DNA of 64,000 nt from the NCBI GenBank assembly GCA_948567375.1, contig OX419761.1:40798501-40862500 (forward strand), in the 5' to 3' direction. The notes under the pieces were generated by a model that saw nothing but the letters and a program-made list of their open reading frames with translations, had not been told where the DNA came from and made no database searches. The stretch comes from Lunularia cruciata (Eukaryota; Streptophyta; Marchantiopsida; Lunulariales; Lunulariaceae). Position 1 is the stretch's first letter. Every line of letters begins with the position of its first letter. Of the stretch, positions 32,726 through 43,620 are shown piece by piece. The translations under genes were made by a program, and so were the position numbers.

Positions 32726-32960
32726 GTCCAACCTCCCCCTCTTCCTGTCCCTATCAATGATCATGAGGAGTATGAAGTTGATCGTATCCTTGCGCATCGC
32801 CATATTCAACGAGGCCGTCACCAACATACGGAGTACAAGGTCCTTTGGAAAGGGTATCCCCTTCATGATGCCACATGGGAACCTCTTTCTCACCTCCAGA
32901 ACGCACAAATAGCCATCAAGGAATTTGAAGCTTCACTGGCGACGAGGACGTCACCAACTA
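32726..32960 (+). pseudogene. B1 chromodomain at integrase C-terminus
   Basis: After the TGA at 32723 the same frame gives EYEVDRILAHRHIQRGR, YKVLWKGYPLHDATWEPL and IAIKEFEASLA, a typical chromodomain with its aromatic Y, W and W positions. In chromoviruses this module steers integration to particular histone marks. Its presence defines B as a chromovirus and separates it from family A. One nonsense change separates it from integrase. Confidence 0.9.
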
Positions 32961-32974
32961 GCGGCGGGGGAATA
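32961..32974 (+). promoter_or_regulatory. B1 polypurine tract
   Basis: GCGGCGGGGGAATA lies immediately before the 3' LTR, the expected place of the plus-strand primer. Confidence 0.7.
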
Positions 32975-33398
32975 TGTAACAATATGGAGTTTAGTGACGA
33001 AGTTAGTCGGGCTTACAAAGTAGAGAATAAAGACAAAATAACCTAGAATATTCTAGAAGCATCTAAGAAGCTTCTTAGGAAGCTTCCCAACTAGTTAACT
33101 TGCGCCCTAAGCAGGTAGCTTCTAGAAGGAAGCTTCTAGAAGCTTCTAACTAGCTTAGCTTGCACGCCAAGTAGGCGGCTTCTAGAAGGAAGCTTCTTGA
33201 GAAGCTTCCTAGTTAACTTGGCTTGCACTCCAAGAAAGCGGCTCAAGGAAACTTCTTGAGAAGCTTCAAGGGTCTTGTATGCTACCTATAAATACCAAGG
33301 CCAAAGCTCATGCTAGGCATTCGGAGTTTTCCCTCATTCAAGTGTCCCAATGTGAGCTTCCATTCTCCTATTTCTCTCCTCGGTTTCGGTCTTTTACA
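32975..33398 (+). repeat. B1 3' LTR
   Basis: 424 bp, the same length as the 5' LTR with 7 differences, all transitions; five of them are CG against CA or TG. It has the same heat-shock-element arrays and TATA box. It is followed by target duplication AATAT at 33399-33403. Confidence 0.95.
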
Positions 33399-33566
33399 AA
33401 TATGCACTCTAGGATTTGATGTTGCTATAGAAATCTTGGAGTAACCTAAAGTGAATTATTCTCAGATGGTGTTAGTCATATATATACTCTATTAGTTATA
33501 GAGTGAGAGAAAAGAAAAGAGAAAAAGAAAAACAATTGAGAGAAAAGAAAGGTAGTGAGGGGTTAA

Positions 33567-35005
33567 GATGGGGAAACTTCCAGTTTTCTTTGGCAAGGAT
33601 GGAGAAGATGTGGAGGCCTTTGTGAGAGACTTCAAGAGAGCTTGCATAGGAAAAAAATGAGAGGAGGAAGAATGAGTGCACCTTATTATTACCAAATTTC
33701 TTTGAGAATGCAACACTTACATGGTATGAGTCAGAATACCAAAAGAGAGAGAGGAGAGATGGGGAAGAAGAGTCTTGGGAGAGTTTGATTTAAGCACTCA
33801 TTGAGAACTTTCTTCCAGATGAGAATTATGAGAGATTGATGAGTGAGGTTACCTTTCTCAAACAAGGAGATGGAGAGAAAATGAGAGTCTATATGGAAAG
33901 AATGGAAAAGTTAGAGTCCAGATTTTGCATAGTGTTGAGGAAGGGTGTGGATGATGTGGAGACTACTATGATTGGCATAGGGGCCATGCTCACCAATAAT
34001 TTTGTGGGAGGGTTGAGGCCACAAATTAGAAGCAAGGTGAGATATGAGAAACCTTCTTCCAAGGTTGAAGCGATCAAGATTGCAATTCGTATGGAGGAGA
34101 GTTTGGAAGAGGATGAGAGTGATTTGGTGGTGAAGTAGGTTGTGCATCCTCCTCAAGGTTACAAGTATGGTGGAACTTCTGATACTTTGGTGGCAAGGGT
34201 TGCTGCACCACAAGTAAAATTTGCTCCAGTTCTTGCACCTCTACCAAAGGATCCATTTCAAACCATCACAAAACAACTTGCAAATCTCAAGATCAATGTG
34301 GTGCAACTATGGGAGAAGAGAGAGGTGGATCAGAATGTAGGGAGAGGGACTAGGAGTTATAGAAACTATGCATATAGAGGAGGCCAACTTGCCAAAAATT
34401 TCAATGATAGAAAATTTTTTTGGTTGTGGAGGAAGAGGCCATATCCAAAGAAATTGCCCAAATTCCACTTACTATGGAGGAAGGGTTATGAGGGAGCCAA
34501 TAGAGGGAAAGAGGGAGGTAGTGAAACCCAAGTGGCTCCTAATCCAAACAAAGGTAAGGAGATAGCATCCATAGATGTGGTTGAGAGCAAGTATGAGAAG
34601 GGAGAGTGCTCAAACTCCAAGGGTCTTAATTTGGAGCTTTTGGCACAAGAGAAAAAGAGAGCTTGTTTTTCAGAGGATGTTCACTCTTCTCAAGGATTTA
34701 CTTCAAGCAAGGATACTCCTATGTCTACTAGGAGCACTCGCACATCAACACCATCAACAACAAAGACTCCAAGGAAGAAGTTGGGGATGGAGGATTTCTT
34801 GATTTCAAAGCAACAATGGAACTACAATGTGTTGGAAGATGTTGGTAGTCACAAGGCTAATATCATAGTGAGCCAATTGATTGCTTTGAACCCTACCTTG
34901 AGAAAGGAGCTTAGAGGTGGTTTGAATTCTACAAGGAGCAAGAGGAAGAAGAAGGCAAAAGCGCCAATATCAATGGGGGTGGTGGATGGCAAGCCAACAC
35001 CATAG
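33567..35005 (+). pseudogene. A3 gag
   Basis: Starts MGKLPVFFGKDGEDVEAFVR. An extra A in a poly-A run at about 33655 shifts the frame and gives early stops. The capsid part resumes at 33836 (SEVTFLKQGDGEKMRV, ETTMIGIGAMLTNNFVGG) to a TAG at 34136. From 34142 a 287-codon open block runs to the TAG at 35003. The CCHC knuckle (FFGCGGRGHIQRNCPN in the neighbouring frame, about 34415-34465) is read out of frame here, because one shift before it and another after it bracket it. The open block continues through LGMEDFLISKQQWNYNVLED without a break, so gag and protease may form one polyprotein in this family. Confidence 0.8.
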
Positions 35006-37920
35006 GAGGCTTGTGAATATGCCTCCAAGATTGATGTGAGAGGGAATGGTCACAACATCAAGGATGCACTTGTTGATGGAGGATCAGTAGTGAATGCCAT
35101 GTCAGAATGGTTGATGAAGAAGTTGGGTATGATACTCTCAAGAACTTCAACATTTATGGTGAGGATGGCAAACAAGCAACAATTTCAACCAGTAGGGGTG
35201 ATAGATAAGGTGATAGTTCAGTTATGGGAGTTCAAAATCTCATGACTTTCTAAGTCTTGAGGGATTCAAGCTATGACTTACTTCTTGGGAGGCCATGGTT
35301 GAGAGCAGCATGCACAATAGATAGATGACACAAAGTGTACTTGAGGATTGGGCCATCAAACCATAGAGTCACAGTTCTTGTGACTAACATCACCAACACT
35401 TCATATTCAAATAGACCATCTTTTGATTATTGGGAATCAGATTTTGAAGAAGGAGCTTCAGGTGTGGACACAAGCATGGAAAAGGAGACTTCCATGGAGG
35501 AGGATGCATTTGAATTGGATTTAGATGTGTATCTCTTGTATGCTATGGATTTTGCACCTAAGCTAGAGATTTTGAAGGACCCAGATAAATCACCATTGAC
35601 ACTTGAGGAGGTAGAGAGAAGGTTAGCTATCCTCAAGTATGGCCCAGATGTTACCAAGGAGGACAAGGTGAGATTTGAGGAGATTTTCCGCAAGTTCATC
35701 CATGTGTTTGCTTTTAATTACAAGGATTTGAAGGAAGTCACCTTGGAGGAGCACAAGATAGAGGTGGAGTCACATACAAGACCAATCCGCCAAAAGAAAC
35801 ATTGCATTAGCCCACCAATATCTTTGGTTGTGAAGGAGGAGATTGATAAGCTCAAGGAAGCCGGATTTATCTTTGAGGAAGAGAATTCAAAATGAATGTG
35901 TCTCCAATTGTCATTGTGAAAAAAAAAATGGCAAGCTTTGGGTATGTGTGGATTACAAGAAGCTCAGTGCTGTTACCAAGAAGAACTACTATCCATTGCC
36001 ATTCATTGATGAGATTTTGGAGGAGGTTGCAGGTCATGAGAGGTACAATTTTGGAAATAGTTAGAGTGGATATAACCAAATCTAGATTGCACCAGAGCAT
36101 CAACAACTCACCATATTCACCACACCTTGGGGAACTTACAATTTCAAGGTCATGCCTTTTGGGCTTTGCAATGCTCTAGCCACATTCCAACGGTTCATGA
36201 ACAAGGTATTTGAACCTTTCATTGGGAAATTTTTGAGAGACTTCATTGATGACTTTTGTGTCTATGGGAGCAAGGAGGAGCACTTTGAGCACCTAATCAA
36301 GGTCATGCAATGCTTGGATGAGGCAAATGCATCACTCAACCCAGAGAAGTGCATTTTTGGATGTGAAGAAGGTCTACTTTTGGGGCATATCATCTCCAAG
36401 GATGGAATAGCAGTTGATCCTAAGCAGGTGAGGAAAATCTCAAACCTTCCATTCCCTTCAAGCTTGACAAAGTTATGCCAATCCTTGGAGATGGTTGGGT
36501 ACTATAGGAGGTCCATCTTCTCATTTTCCAACAAGGCTTATGCATTTACCATCTACATGAAGAAGGGTGTAAATTACATGGTGATTTTGGAGGACAAGGA
36601 GGCTCTCAAAGCTTTTGAGGAGCTCAAGCAATCCCTTGTTGTAGCTTCAATTCTTGCTTAACCTGATTGGAGTAAGCCTTTCATCCTCTACACTGATTTT
36701 TTGAATGTAGCTATAGGATGCACTCTTAGTCAATAAGACCAAGATGGGCATGATCATCCAATAGCTTATGCTAGTAGTTAGATGGTTTCCGGAGAAAAGA
36801 ACTACTCTGTCATGGAGAGAGAAGGGTTGGCAGTGATCTTTGGTCTCAAGAAGTTTAGACACTACTTGATTGGAGGGAAAGCCACCATTGTCACGGATCA
36901 CAAGGCTTTGAAGTACATCTTCAACAAGCCTAATGTTGAAGGGAGACTAGCAAGGTGGATGCTAGTCTTGTTTGATTACCACAACACCATTGAGGATAGG
37001 CGAGGAAAGAAACATGCAAATGATGATTTTTTATCTAGAGCCTATGATCATGATGGAGATGAGCCAATGGATGATTCCTTTTCGGATGAGGAGCTCATGA
37101 CAATCTCAATCACTCAAGAGGTTCCAATGGAGTACAAGGAGATTGTGGATTTTTTGGCAAGAGGTAACTATCTAGAAGAGATGCATGCTAGAGAGAAGAA
37201 GGCCCTTGTAGCATGATCTAGACCTTACACAATGGTGGAGGATATTCTCTTTCACCAAGGAGCAGATGGTCTACTTTGAAGAGCAGTGGGTAAGGAAGAG
37301 TCTATCCTACTTATAAAGGAGTCTCATGAAGGTTAAGTGTGTGGAGGACACTTTGCCGAAAAGGTGACTTCTTTCAAGATTCTAGATGCAAGTTACCATT
37401 GGAGAGGGATTTTCAAGAATTGTCTTGATAATTGCAAAACTTGTCATGTTTGTCAACCTTTTGCTAGAAAATCTACTTCCATTCAATTCCATTTCTAGGA
37501 CCTTTTGAGAAGTGGAGAATTGATTTTGTAGGTCCTCTCAATAGAACTCCAAGGAACACTTGGTATATTGAGGTAATCACTGATTATATTACCAAGTGGG
37601 TTGAGGCTAGACCATTGAGGGACAAGAATGAAGATGAAGTTGGTAGATTTCTTATGAACAAATTATCACTAGGTTTGGATTCCTTTTGGAGTTAGTTTTT
37701 GATAGAGGAGTAGAGTTTACAAGAAGTATCACTACAGCCATGCTATGGGATTTCTCTATCACACGTAGAGTAACTACATCTTAAAAGCCAAATTCAAATG
37801 GCTTGGAAGAGAGAACCAATCAGACCTTGTGCATGATGTTGGCCAAAGATCCAAAAAAAGAGGGGGCTAAACATCATTGGGATAAGAAGATTCATGCAGT
37901 TTTGTGGGATTTTAGGACAA
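35006..37920 (+). pseudogene. A3 pol: protease, RT, RNase H, integrase
   Basis: Protease: IKDALVDGGSVVNAMSEWL (about 35070), with DGGS in place of DSG/DTG. The spacer 35335-35893 is open. RT: VCVDYKKLSAVTKKNYYPLP (about 35942), VMPFGLCNALATFQRF (36149) and catalytic FIDDFCVYG (about 36240). RT thumb and RNase H follow to about 37000 (VTDHKALKYIFNKPN), then DYHNTIEDRRGKKHANDD, the integrase zinc finger (YCKTCHVC variant NCKTCHVCQPF near 37430) and core to 37915, where D1 is inserted. Stops and frameshifts at 35003, 35243, 35893, 36659 and 37214 make it inactive, but the RT catalytic site is preserved. Confidence 0.82.
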
Positions 37921-38719
37921 TGTGACAACCCGGCAAATATCACTTTTGCGATAATCGGGTAAGTAAAGTTTGTTCCCGCAGAGATACTATCCAGAATTGG
38001 TCAAATACAAAGTCAAAAGTCACAGTTGCAGTTCTTCTTGATTGCCTCTTTAATCTCTCAAGTAGAAACTACACCCAAAAGAGAGTAACAAGCTCACAAT
38101 CTTGACAACTTGTCACGAATACACACACATAATCACAACATAATCAATTCTGTCCAAACAACTCTTGATTGTGATGATTTAGATTCTCCCAAAGATGGCA
38201 CTTCATTGCAAAGACCAATTTCACCCCAAAATTGTGTTCCACCCCTCCACTAAAGGCACAACTTCCTCGATCAAAATTGCTTCACATCAACTTCGTACTG
38301 CACTCACCAATGCAGAATACTAACAACACTACAATTCCTCTCAGATCTATCAAGGCATTGCTCCGATGCACTTCACTCAAGATCAAACACACAGAATGAA
38401 GATCAAGGCTGTAGACCCCAACATCCACAGACACACTAACTTGCTCTTCGGAATTCTCCACACACTTACAAACACAAATACGAAATTGACAATTGGAATT
38501 AAGCTTAAGCGATGAGTACTGAAAACAACACTTTGCTTTATCTATCTTCAGAAATTTGAATACTGAATAACATCGTATTGCAAATGTGTCACTTAAATAC
38601 TGAAGCAAACGGCAGATTTGCCTACCTAGGCACTGCTTCCTAACATCCCTTCCTACTTACAGATCCCAAGGGACAATCTACCTCTTCATATCTACTCTTT
38701 CCTATCTCAAAATTGACTT

Positions 38720-41261
38720 CTATCCCGATCCGATGTCTACCTCATCATTGGCTTCCAAACCCGATGATCTTCTTACTACTTCACCTTCTTTGGGTATGAC
38801 TGATTCTACTAATTTCTTCACTAATTCTACAACTTCTACACTAGGAACTACAATTGAGCTCATGGGTAATCCATCTACACTCTTATTTCTTGACCCACTC
38901 TTCTCTAAAGTGTCAATTCTCAAGTCCGATGACACTTGACTTCCTACTTCTGCGACATCGGGTTTCTTCTCTATTGTCACACTATTCCGAATTTTCTCCA
39001 ATTCCAAATTGACTAAATCCAATCTAAGACTAACATTATTCTCTACATCTAACATTTTCCTGTCTACTCAACCGAATCAGCAATGTGTTCATGTCCACAT
39101 CCTTAGCTCTTCGCTTCCGAGTCTCCTGCACAAGTAACTTCAACTCATATAGACGAGCTTCTTCCAATCTTCCTTTAGCCTCCGTGCTTAGAATTGCTCG
39201 TAATCTCCCAGCAAGGTCCCCTACTGATTCCGATGCGTATCCTCGAGAACGCTCCACCTTCAACTCCACCCGATACATTTGCAACTCATCTTCGTATTCT
39301 GCAGTGAGCATCTTCTTCTCCTCTGCATACTGCACTTTTTGCTGCTCCGCACTCTTGACAAGTTCTCGCAAATGCTCTTCTTCTTCTTGCCTTGACGCCA
39401 ATTCTCTCTGCCATGCTTGATCTTTTGCTGCGGTAGTCTTCTTCAAGCTGTCCAATTCTTGCTTCATTACGATGTTCATCGCCTTAAAATGGACATTCTC
39501 GACGCGCACATTACTTACTTCCTCATGCATCTTGCTGAGCCACATCGCCTGCTCCTTCAACTCTCCGGCTTGCTTTTGCAGGTCCTTCTCCTTTTCTGCA
39601 CAACTCTCTTGTAACACGCTCAGCATTTTCTTCCTCGAATCTTCCTCCCTCCAAAGATCTTCAATTTCCGCACTTCTTTGGATTTGATGCTCCTGCAGCT
39701 CCTTCACTTCCTTCAATAGATGCTTCACCACCTGCAGCTCATTCATCCCTTTTACTTGATCTTGGGGAATTCTTCTCCGATGTTCCTTCAAAATCTCCAG
39801 CAATGGTGTGACCACCTTCGTTAAATATAATATCCCACCGAAAGTTTCTTCTTCATCATTGCCTTCTTTGTCTGGAGTCTTTTCTTGTGTCATTGGCTCC
39901 TTCATCCGAAGTCGTGATCTTTGTATCTTCAGAGTGTCAGTGCTATCTTCATCTTTGCCTCTTGAACTCGGCCCCGCAGGATATTCCTCCTTTGCTTTGG
40001 GTTTTGGCTTGTTCTCCACCATCGCCTCGCCTGCTTCACTCACCACCACCGATTGCTGGACTTTGGGCTCTCCCTCACTTTCACTACCCGACTCCCCACT
40101 CTTCAACGTGAGCTTTCCTTCTTCTGAGTCTTCTTCTTGCGACTCCGTTTCTTCATCAGACTCCGATCCCGATGATGCTCTTCTCACGACATTGGCTGTC
40201 TTCAACATCAGCCTCCAAGTCTTGTGTTGGATGGCCGATGGTTTAGCTTCTTCGGGTTTACTTTGCTTCTTTGTCTTTGGACTGGCCGCATCTTTGATCT
40301 TCCACTGTCCCGTTCTCGCAAAGTATTCGTCATTCGCCCGCAATTGAAGCATATACTGTCGCTCCTCCTCGTCGGCTTCTTGTCTCAAATCAGGGTGCAT
40401 GTGGGAGACCATACGATGCCGCTCGTCTTCAGAGAGCAAGTTTAGGCCGAAGTAGAAATGTGCTGCAAATGGCGCAAAATAATGCGGTGGCGAGCCCATT
40501 TGCCAATTCACTACCATCTGCCTTGTTCGGTGATGGAAACACTTTGCCCAATTTACGGGTACTCTTGCAAAAATCTGGTGGAAGAAGACCGCCTGCTACA
40601 TGGTTACATATGTTGTTCACTCCGGCTTGAACATGGCCATCATCGCCCCTACGATACTTCTTCGGATTGGGTCCCGATAGGACTCCACCTTGTAACCATT
40701 TGTAGTTCGTGGAGCAAAAAACGAGTTACAAATCTCCGCTATCTCCTCTGCAGCATCACACTTTCGATAGAAGGTGATTCCTGTTGGCTCTCCTGCTTCT
40801 CTCCCCAGGACTAACTTCCAATCTGACTCAGTCCATCGAGCCGGATTGCCTCTCTTCCCCTCCACTTCGGGACCCTCCTCACAATTACTGGTAGTGATTT
40901 CTGCCATCACTCCCGAGAAACTGAAATTCCAGTTCCAGGCTAAAAAGGTGATACAAAGTCTAACCAAGACTTCAATCCTCGCTACTACGTCTACCCTTTG
41001 AATTGCAAAACCTCTCACTGCCAGCGCGTTGGCCACCTTCTTCGCCATGATTTGTTCTCTTGTTCTACATTGTTGGAAGATCAGCCCCTCTCCTGGACAA
41101 GACACTCTAACTCCCTCAAGGTTTTGGAAAATTTCACTCTCTACGGGCTTCCGGACACGCATTCCTGCAGGATGACTACTCAGAGGAATTGGAAATTTAC
41201 TCAGTGAATTCAACTTCCCTTTACGCATTTGCAATTTTATATTGCCCCGAATCACAGTCAT
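38720..41261 (-). pseudogene. D1 ORF: unrecognised ~800-residue coiled-coil protein
   Basis: I do not recognise this protein. Reading minus from ATG at 41261: a 214-codon block (MRVRKPVESEIFQN, then RTREQIMAKKVANAL, LAWNWNFSFSGVMAEI), TGA at 40617 and TAG at 40596, then the same frame continues (VNWAKCFHHRTRQMVVNW, HYFAPFAAHFYFGLNLLSED) through 39036. A Ser/Glu/Asp-rich linker (about 40200-39900) precedes a long Lys/Glu/Leu coiled coil (about 39770-39100). A 4-base loss near 39066, compared with D2, shifts the last 105 codons (39055-38720) into another frame. Both stops are read through as sense codons in D2. The tail ends LEANDEVDIGSG. Without the two stops and the deletion it would be about 830 codons. 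It could be a captured host gene or a structural protein of an unknown retroelement. Confidence 0.72.
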
Positions 41262-41264
41262 TCT

Positions 41265-41477
41265 TCAGTTAATTTTGTCTGTGAGTTTCTCCCTTCTGCG
41301 TGCTCTCCCGGTCACTGTCAAGACATGCTTCTTCTGCCCCCGCTGTTTCTTGAAATGTACTTTCTTGCCACGTACCGAGGTTGTTAAACGGTCTTCATCC
41401 TTCGTGCGTTTTCCAACCCAAAGACAATGATCTTTGGCCTGCTTCCGGCGTCCTCCTCTTCCGAGTACCTCCATCAT
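41265..41477 (-). CDS. D1 small basic ORF upstream of the main ORF
   Basis: 70 codons, very rich in Lys and Arg (VRGKKVHFKKQRGQKKHVLT). It is in the same frame as the main ORF and separated from it by a single TGA, three codons before its end. The D2 copy preserves the KKVHFKKQ core but is frameshifted. It could be an upstream exon or the real N-terminus, or simply a leader ORF. Confidence 0.4.
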   Translation of the reverse strand: MMEVLGRGGRRKQAKDHCLWVGKRTKDEDRLTTSVRGKKVHFKKQRGQKKHVLTVTGRARRREKLTDKIN

Positions 41478-41618
41478 CGGATCCGATGTCAGCTTCTTCG
41501 GCTTTCCTCTGAAGTTACTTTCACCTCTTTGTTGTTTGCAATTCGACTTTTTCGTGCTTACTTCGTCTCTTAAACACTACTAACCATAAAAAACAAAAAA
41601 TGTGGGTACCACAGACAA

Positions 41619-42058
41619 CCATGACGACTTCCACCAAATATTCTCCATTTCAATTGGTATATGGTATTGAGTCTACCTTAACTATTCACTTTGATCTTCC
41701 TACCTTCCAAAGCATTCATAAGAGATTGAAGAAAGCACAAGGAGGTGATGTAGAAGAGTCAAGGAAGGATCAGCTCATGGAATTGGAAGAGGCAAGAGCG
41801 GTTGCTATGGTCCGAGTGGAGCAAGCCAAAAGGAAACAAAAGGAGAGCTATGACAAGAAGCAAGGCAAGAAGAAGGTGGAGCCTTTCAAAGGAGGTGATT
41901 GGGTAATGTTGTTTGATTCTATTCAATTCAAGAGAGTGCAAAAGAAGTTTTTGCCTAGGTACTTTGGACCTTTCATAGTGGAGAAGGTGTGGGGCAATTA
42001 CACCTATGATCTAAAGGAGTTGGGAGGAAGACACTTTTGAAAGGATTAACCATGATAA
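41619..42058 (+). pseudogene. A3 integrase C-terminus
   Basis: Continues the A3 integrase beyond D1: STKYSPFQLVYGIESTLTIH, AQGGDVEESRKDQLMELEEA, KKVEPFKGGDWVMLFDSIQF and PRYFGPFIVEKVWGNYTYDL, reaching a stop at 42038. No chromodomain follows. This C-terminus is shared by all A copies and marks the family as a non-chromovirus. Confidence 0.85.
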
Positions 42059-42131
42059 GTTGAAGATATATCATAGAAGGTAGGAAGACCTTCACTTTGA
42101 GGACAAAGTGAAATCTTAGTCTGGGGGTAAA

Positions 42132-42823
42132 TGTAACACCCATTTGTGCATGTGTGTGGTATTGTGATATTTAACTTGGTATTACAAGTACTTGAGAGAT
42201 TTTATTTACATTGAGATAAAGGATGGTTCTACATTAGTCATGATTAGCTAAACTTAGTCATATCTAAGATAGAGGGGACCTTACTTTAGAGGAAGTGGAA
42301 AAGATAAGCATCACTATTTTGGATTCTAGTGTGTTGAATTGGTATTATTCCTAGGTGTTTGGCTTTGAGGAAAGAGTTGAGAACTCTTGGGCCCACAAGC
42401 CTTTTTGTTTTGGATTCTTCTATAGTCCAAGAATAGCCCATGTGAAGGAATCCTTGACTTAGTGGTTGGGTCAAGATAAGATCACATGCTAGTGGAATAT
42501 GCCCATGTGAATGGATATTCCTTTCTACTTTTTGACTTCACTTGACTTTTAGTCTAGTAACTTGAGTTACTACAATAATTAGTAACTTTGGTACGTAACC
42601 ATTTCACAAGTATATAAACAAGGGGTGAGTTAGTACTCATCATCCTTTCATTTGCAACTATCTCTCTCTCATTGAGTTCTCTAGTGAGCAATGTCTTGAG
42701 TTTTAGAGTGTTAGACTTGGAGGAGTATGATGGAGTTGGGGTTCCTTGCCTTCTTAGTCCATGGTGCTCTACCATAATAGCCAATCAGAGGTTCATCCTG
42801 AGTGAGAGACAGTTTGGCTCACA
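42132..42823 (+). repeat. A3 3' LTR
   Basis: 692 bp from TGTAACACCC (after the CTGGGGGTAAA tract) to GGCTCACA. The TATA box TATATAAACA is at 42611-42620. It is the best-preserved plus-strand A LTR and equals the A4 5' LTR in length. Confidence 0.92.
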
Positions 42824-42825
42824 GG

Positions 42826-43620
42826 ACTGACAAGTTGAGGAGCTTGCAGGAGTTCCAATGGAAGGCTGGAGAGAGCCTACGTGAGGCATACACTCAAATG
42901 AGGCGGCTGATAAGTTTCACTTAGGGAGTTACTAAGGCCCAAGCATTCCAATTTTGGTATGAGATACTAGACAGGGAGTTGCAACATAGAGTTTGTGATG
43001 CTACGTTGTTACATGCTACTATGCCTACTTTGGCATTAGTCTTTGCTTTGGCTGAGCATATTGAGCTCAACTTGGTGGAGGAGAGGGTGGTGAAATTTGG
43101 ATTTGGTAGGGAGACCTCATCCACAACTATGACTTCTTTTAGAGTGCAACAGAGTGCACCACACCCAGTTGGTTTTCAAGGACAAGGAAGACAACCTAGG
43201 TCTCATGGAGCAAGTGGAGGGCCTATTGTAGTTAGATCCTTACCTTCATTTTTGGGTCAGCATCAGCCTGTGAGTAGTGGTGTTGCTTGTTGGACTTGTG
43301 GTGAACCTCACCATAGGAGAGAGTGTACTCAAGACAATGGTTCTGATACCTTTGATGCATCACAACCAACACAGAGGCAGTGTGAGCATTGCCACAAATT
43401 TGGTCACACTAGTGACCAATGTTTTGACCTACACTTGGAGTTATGGAGTGGTAGGGTTACTATGGTAGGTAGTAGAGGAGCTCCAGTTCATGGAGGACAA
43501 GGTGGTAGTAGAAGATCTACACCTAGTACGGGTACGGTACCTACTCTTACTTCTGATACAACTATGGCTACTCAGATTGAGCAATTGAAGTAGAGATTGG
43601 CTAGTATGGCAATCGCTTAG
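42826..43620 (+). pseudogene. C gag with two CCHC zinc knuckles
   Basis: QEFQWKAGESLREAYTQMRR (about 42845), then after a TAG the open block 42979-43590: a capsid C-terminal region (LALVFALAEHIELNL), a Gly/Gln/Ser-rich linker, and two knuckles CWTCGEPHHRREC (43289) and CEHCHKFGHTSDQC (43382). Two knuckles in tandem are less common than one in plant gypsy gag. A stop at 43591 ends the block, and gag-like sequence continues in frame beyond it. Confidence 0.78.

Larger units (their letters stand above)
27761..33398 (+). mobile_element. Complete chromovirus (Ty3/gypsy), copy B1
   Basis: A full-length LTR retrotransposon of 5638 bp with TG...CA ends and a perfect 5-bp target duplication AATAT (27756-27760 and 33399-33403). 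LTRs are 424 bp each (27761-28184 and 32975-33398) and differ at 7 positions, all transitions. Primer site TGGTATCAGAGC is at 28186. Gag, protease, RT, RNase H, integrase and chromodomain lie in the usual order. Several single-base stops disrupt the ORFs, so this copy is not autonomous as it stands. Confidence 0.95.
37921..41613 (-). mobile_element. Element D, copy D1 (probable giant solo LTR carrying an ORF)
   Basis: 3693 bp with outer bases TG...CA and a perfect target duplication GACAA (37916-37920 and 41614-41618), inserted in the A3 integrase. The same element occurs as D2 in A5 with its own perfect duplication, which fixes both ends. In gene orientation it starts TGTGGTACCCACAT and ends GGGTTGTCACA. 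No terminal direct repeats or pol genes were found. The 5-bp duplication and TG/CA ends are those of retroviral-type integrases, so a solo LTR is the best reading. A TATTTAAG box (about 38595) lies about 670 bp from the end, after the ORF. Confidence 0.75.
26749..42823 (+). mobile_element. Ty3/gypsy family A, copy A3, with two nested insertions
   Basis: Lacks its 5' LTR. Contents: leader (26749-27190), ORF0 (27190-27705), B1 chromovirus insertion (27761-33398), gag (33567-34990), PR/RT/RH/IN (35000-37920), D1 insertion (37921-41613), integrase C-terminus (41619-42058), PPT and 3' LTR (42132-42823). Removing B1 with one aatat and D1 with one gacaa restores the continuity seen in A1 and A4. The whole structure was therefore one element hit by two later insertions. 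Confidence 0.87.

Noticed and set aside
39808-40347. 179-codon plus-strand ORF rich in Ser
   Set aside because: It lies antisense to the acidic linker and coiled coil of the D1 ORF, and its composition is that of an antisense shadow.
37921-41613. Element D as an ordinary TIR DNA transposon
   Set aside because: The ends share only TGTG and a loose ACCC, the TSD is 5 bp and the encoded protein has no transposase signature; possible, but less likely than a solo LTR.
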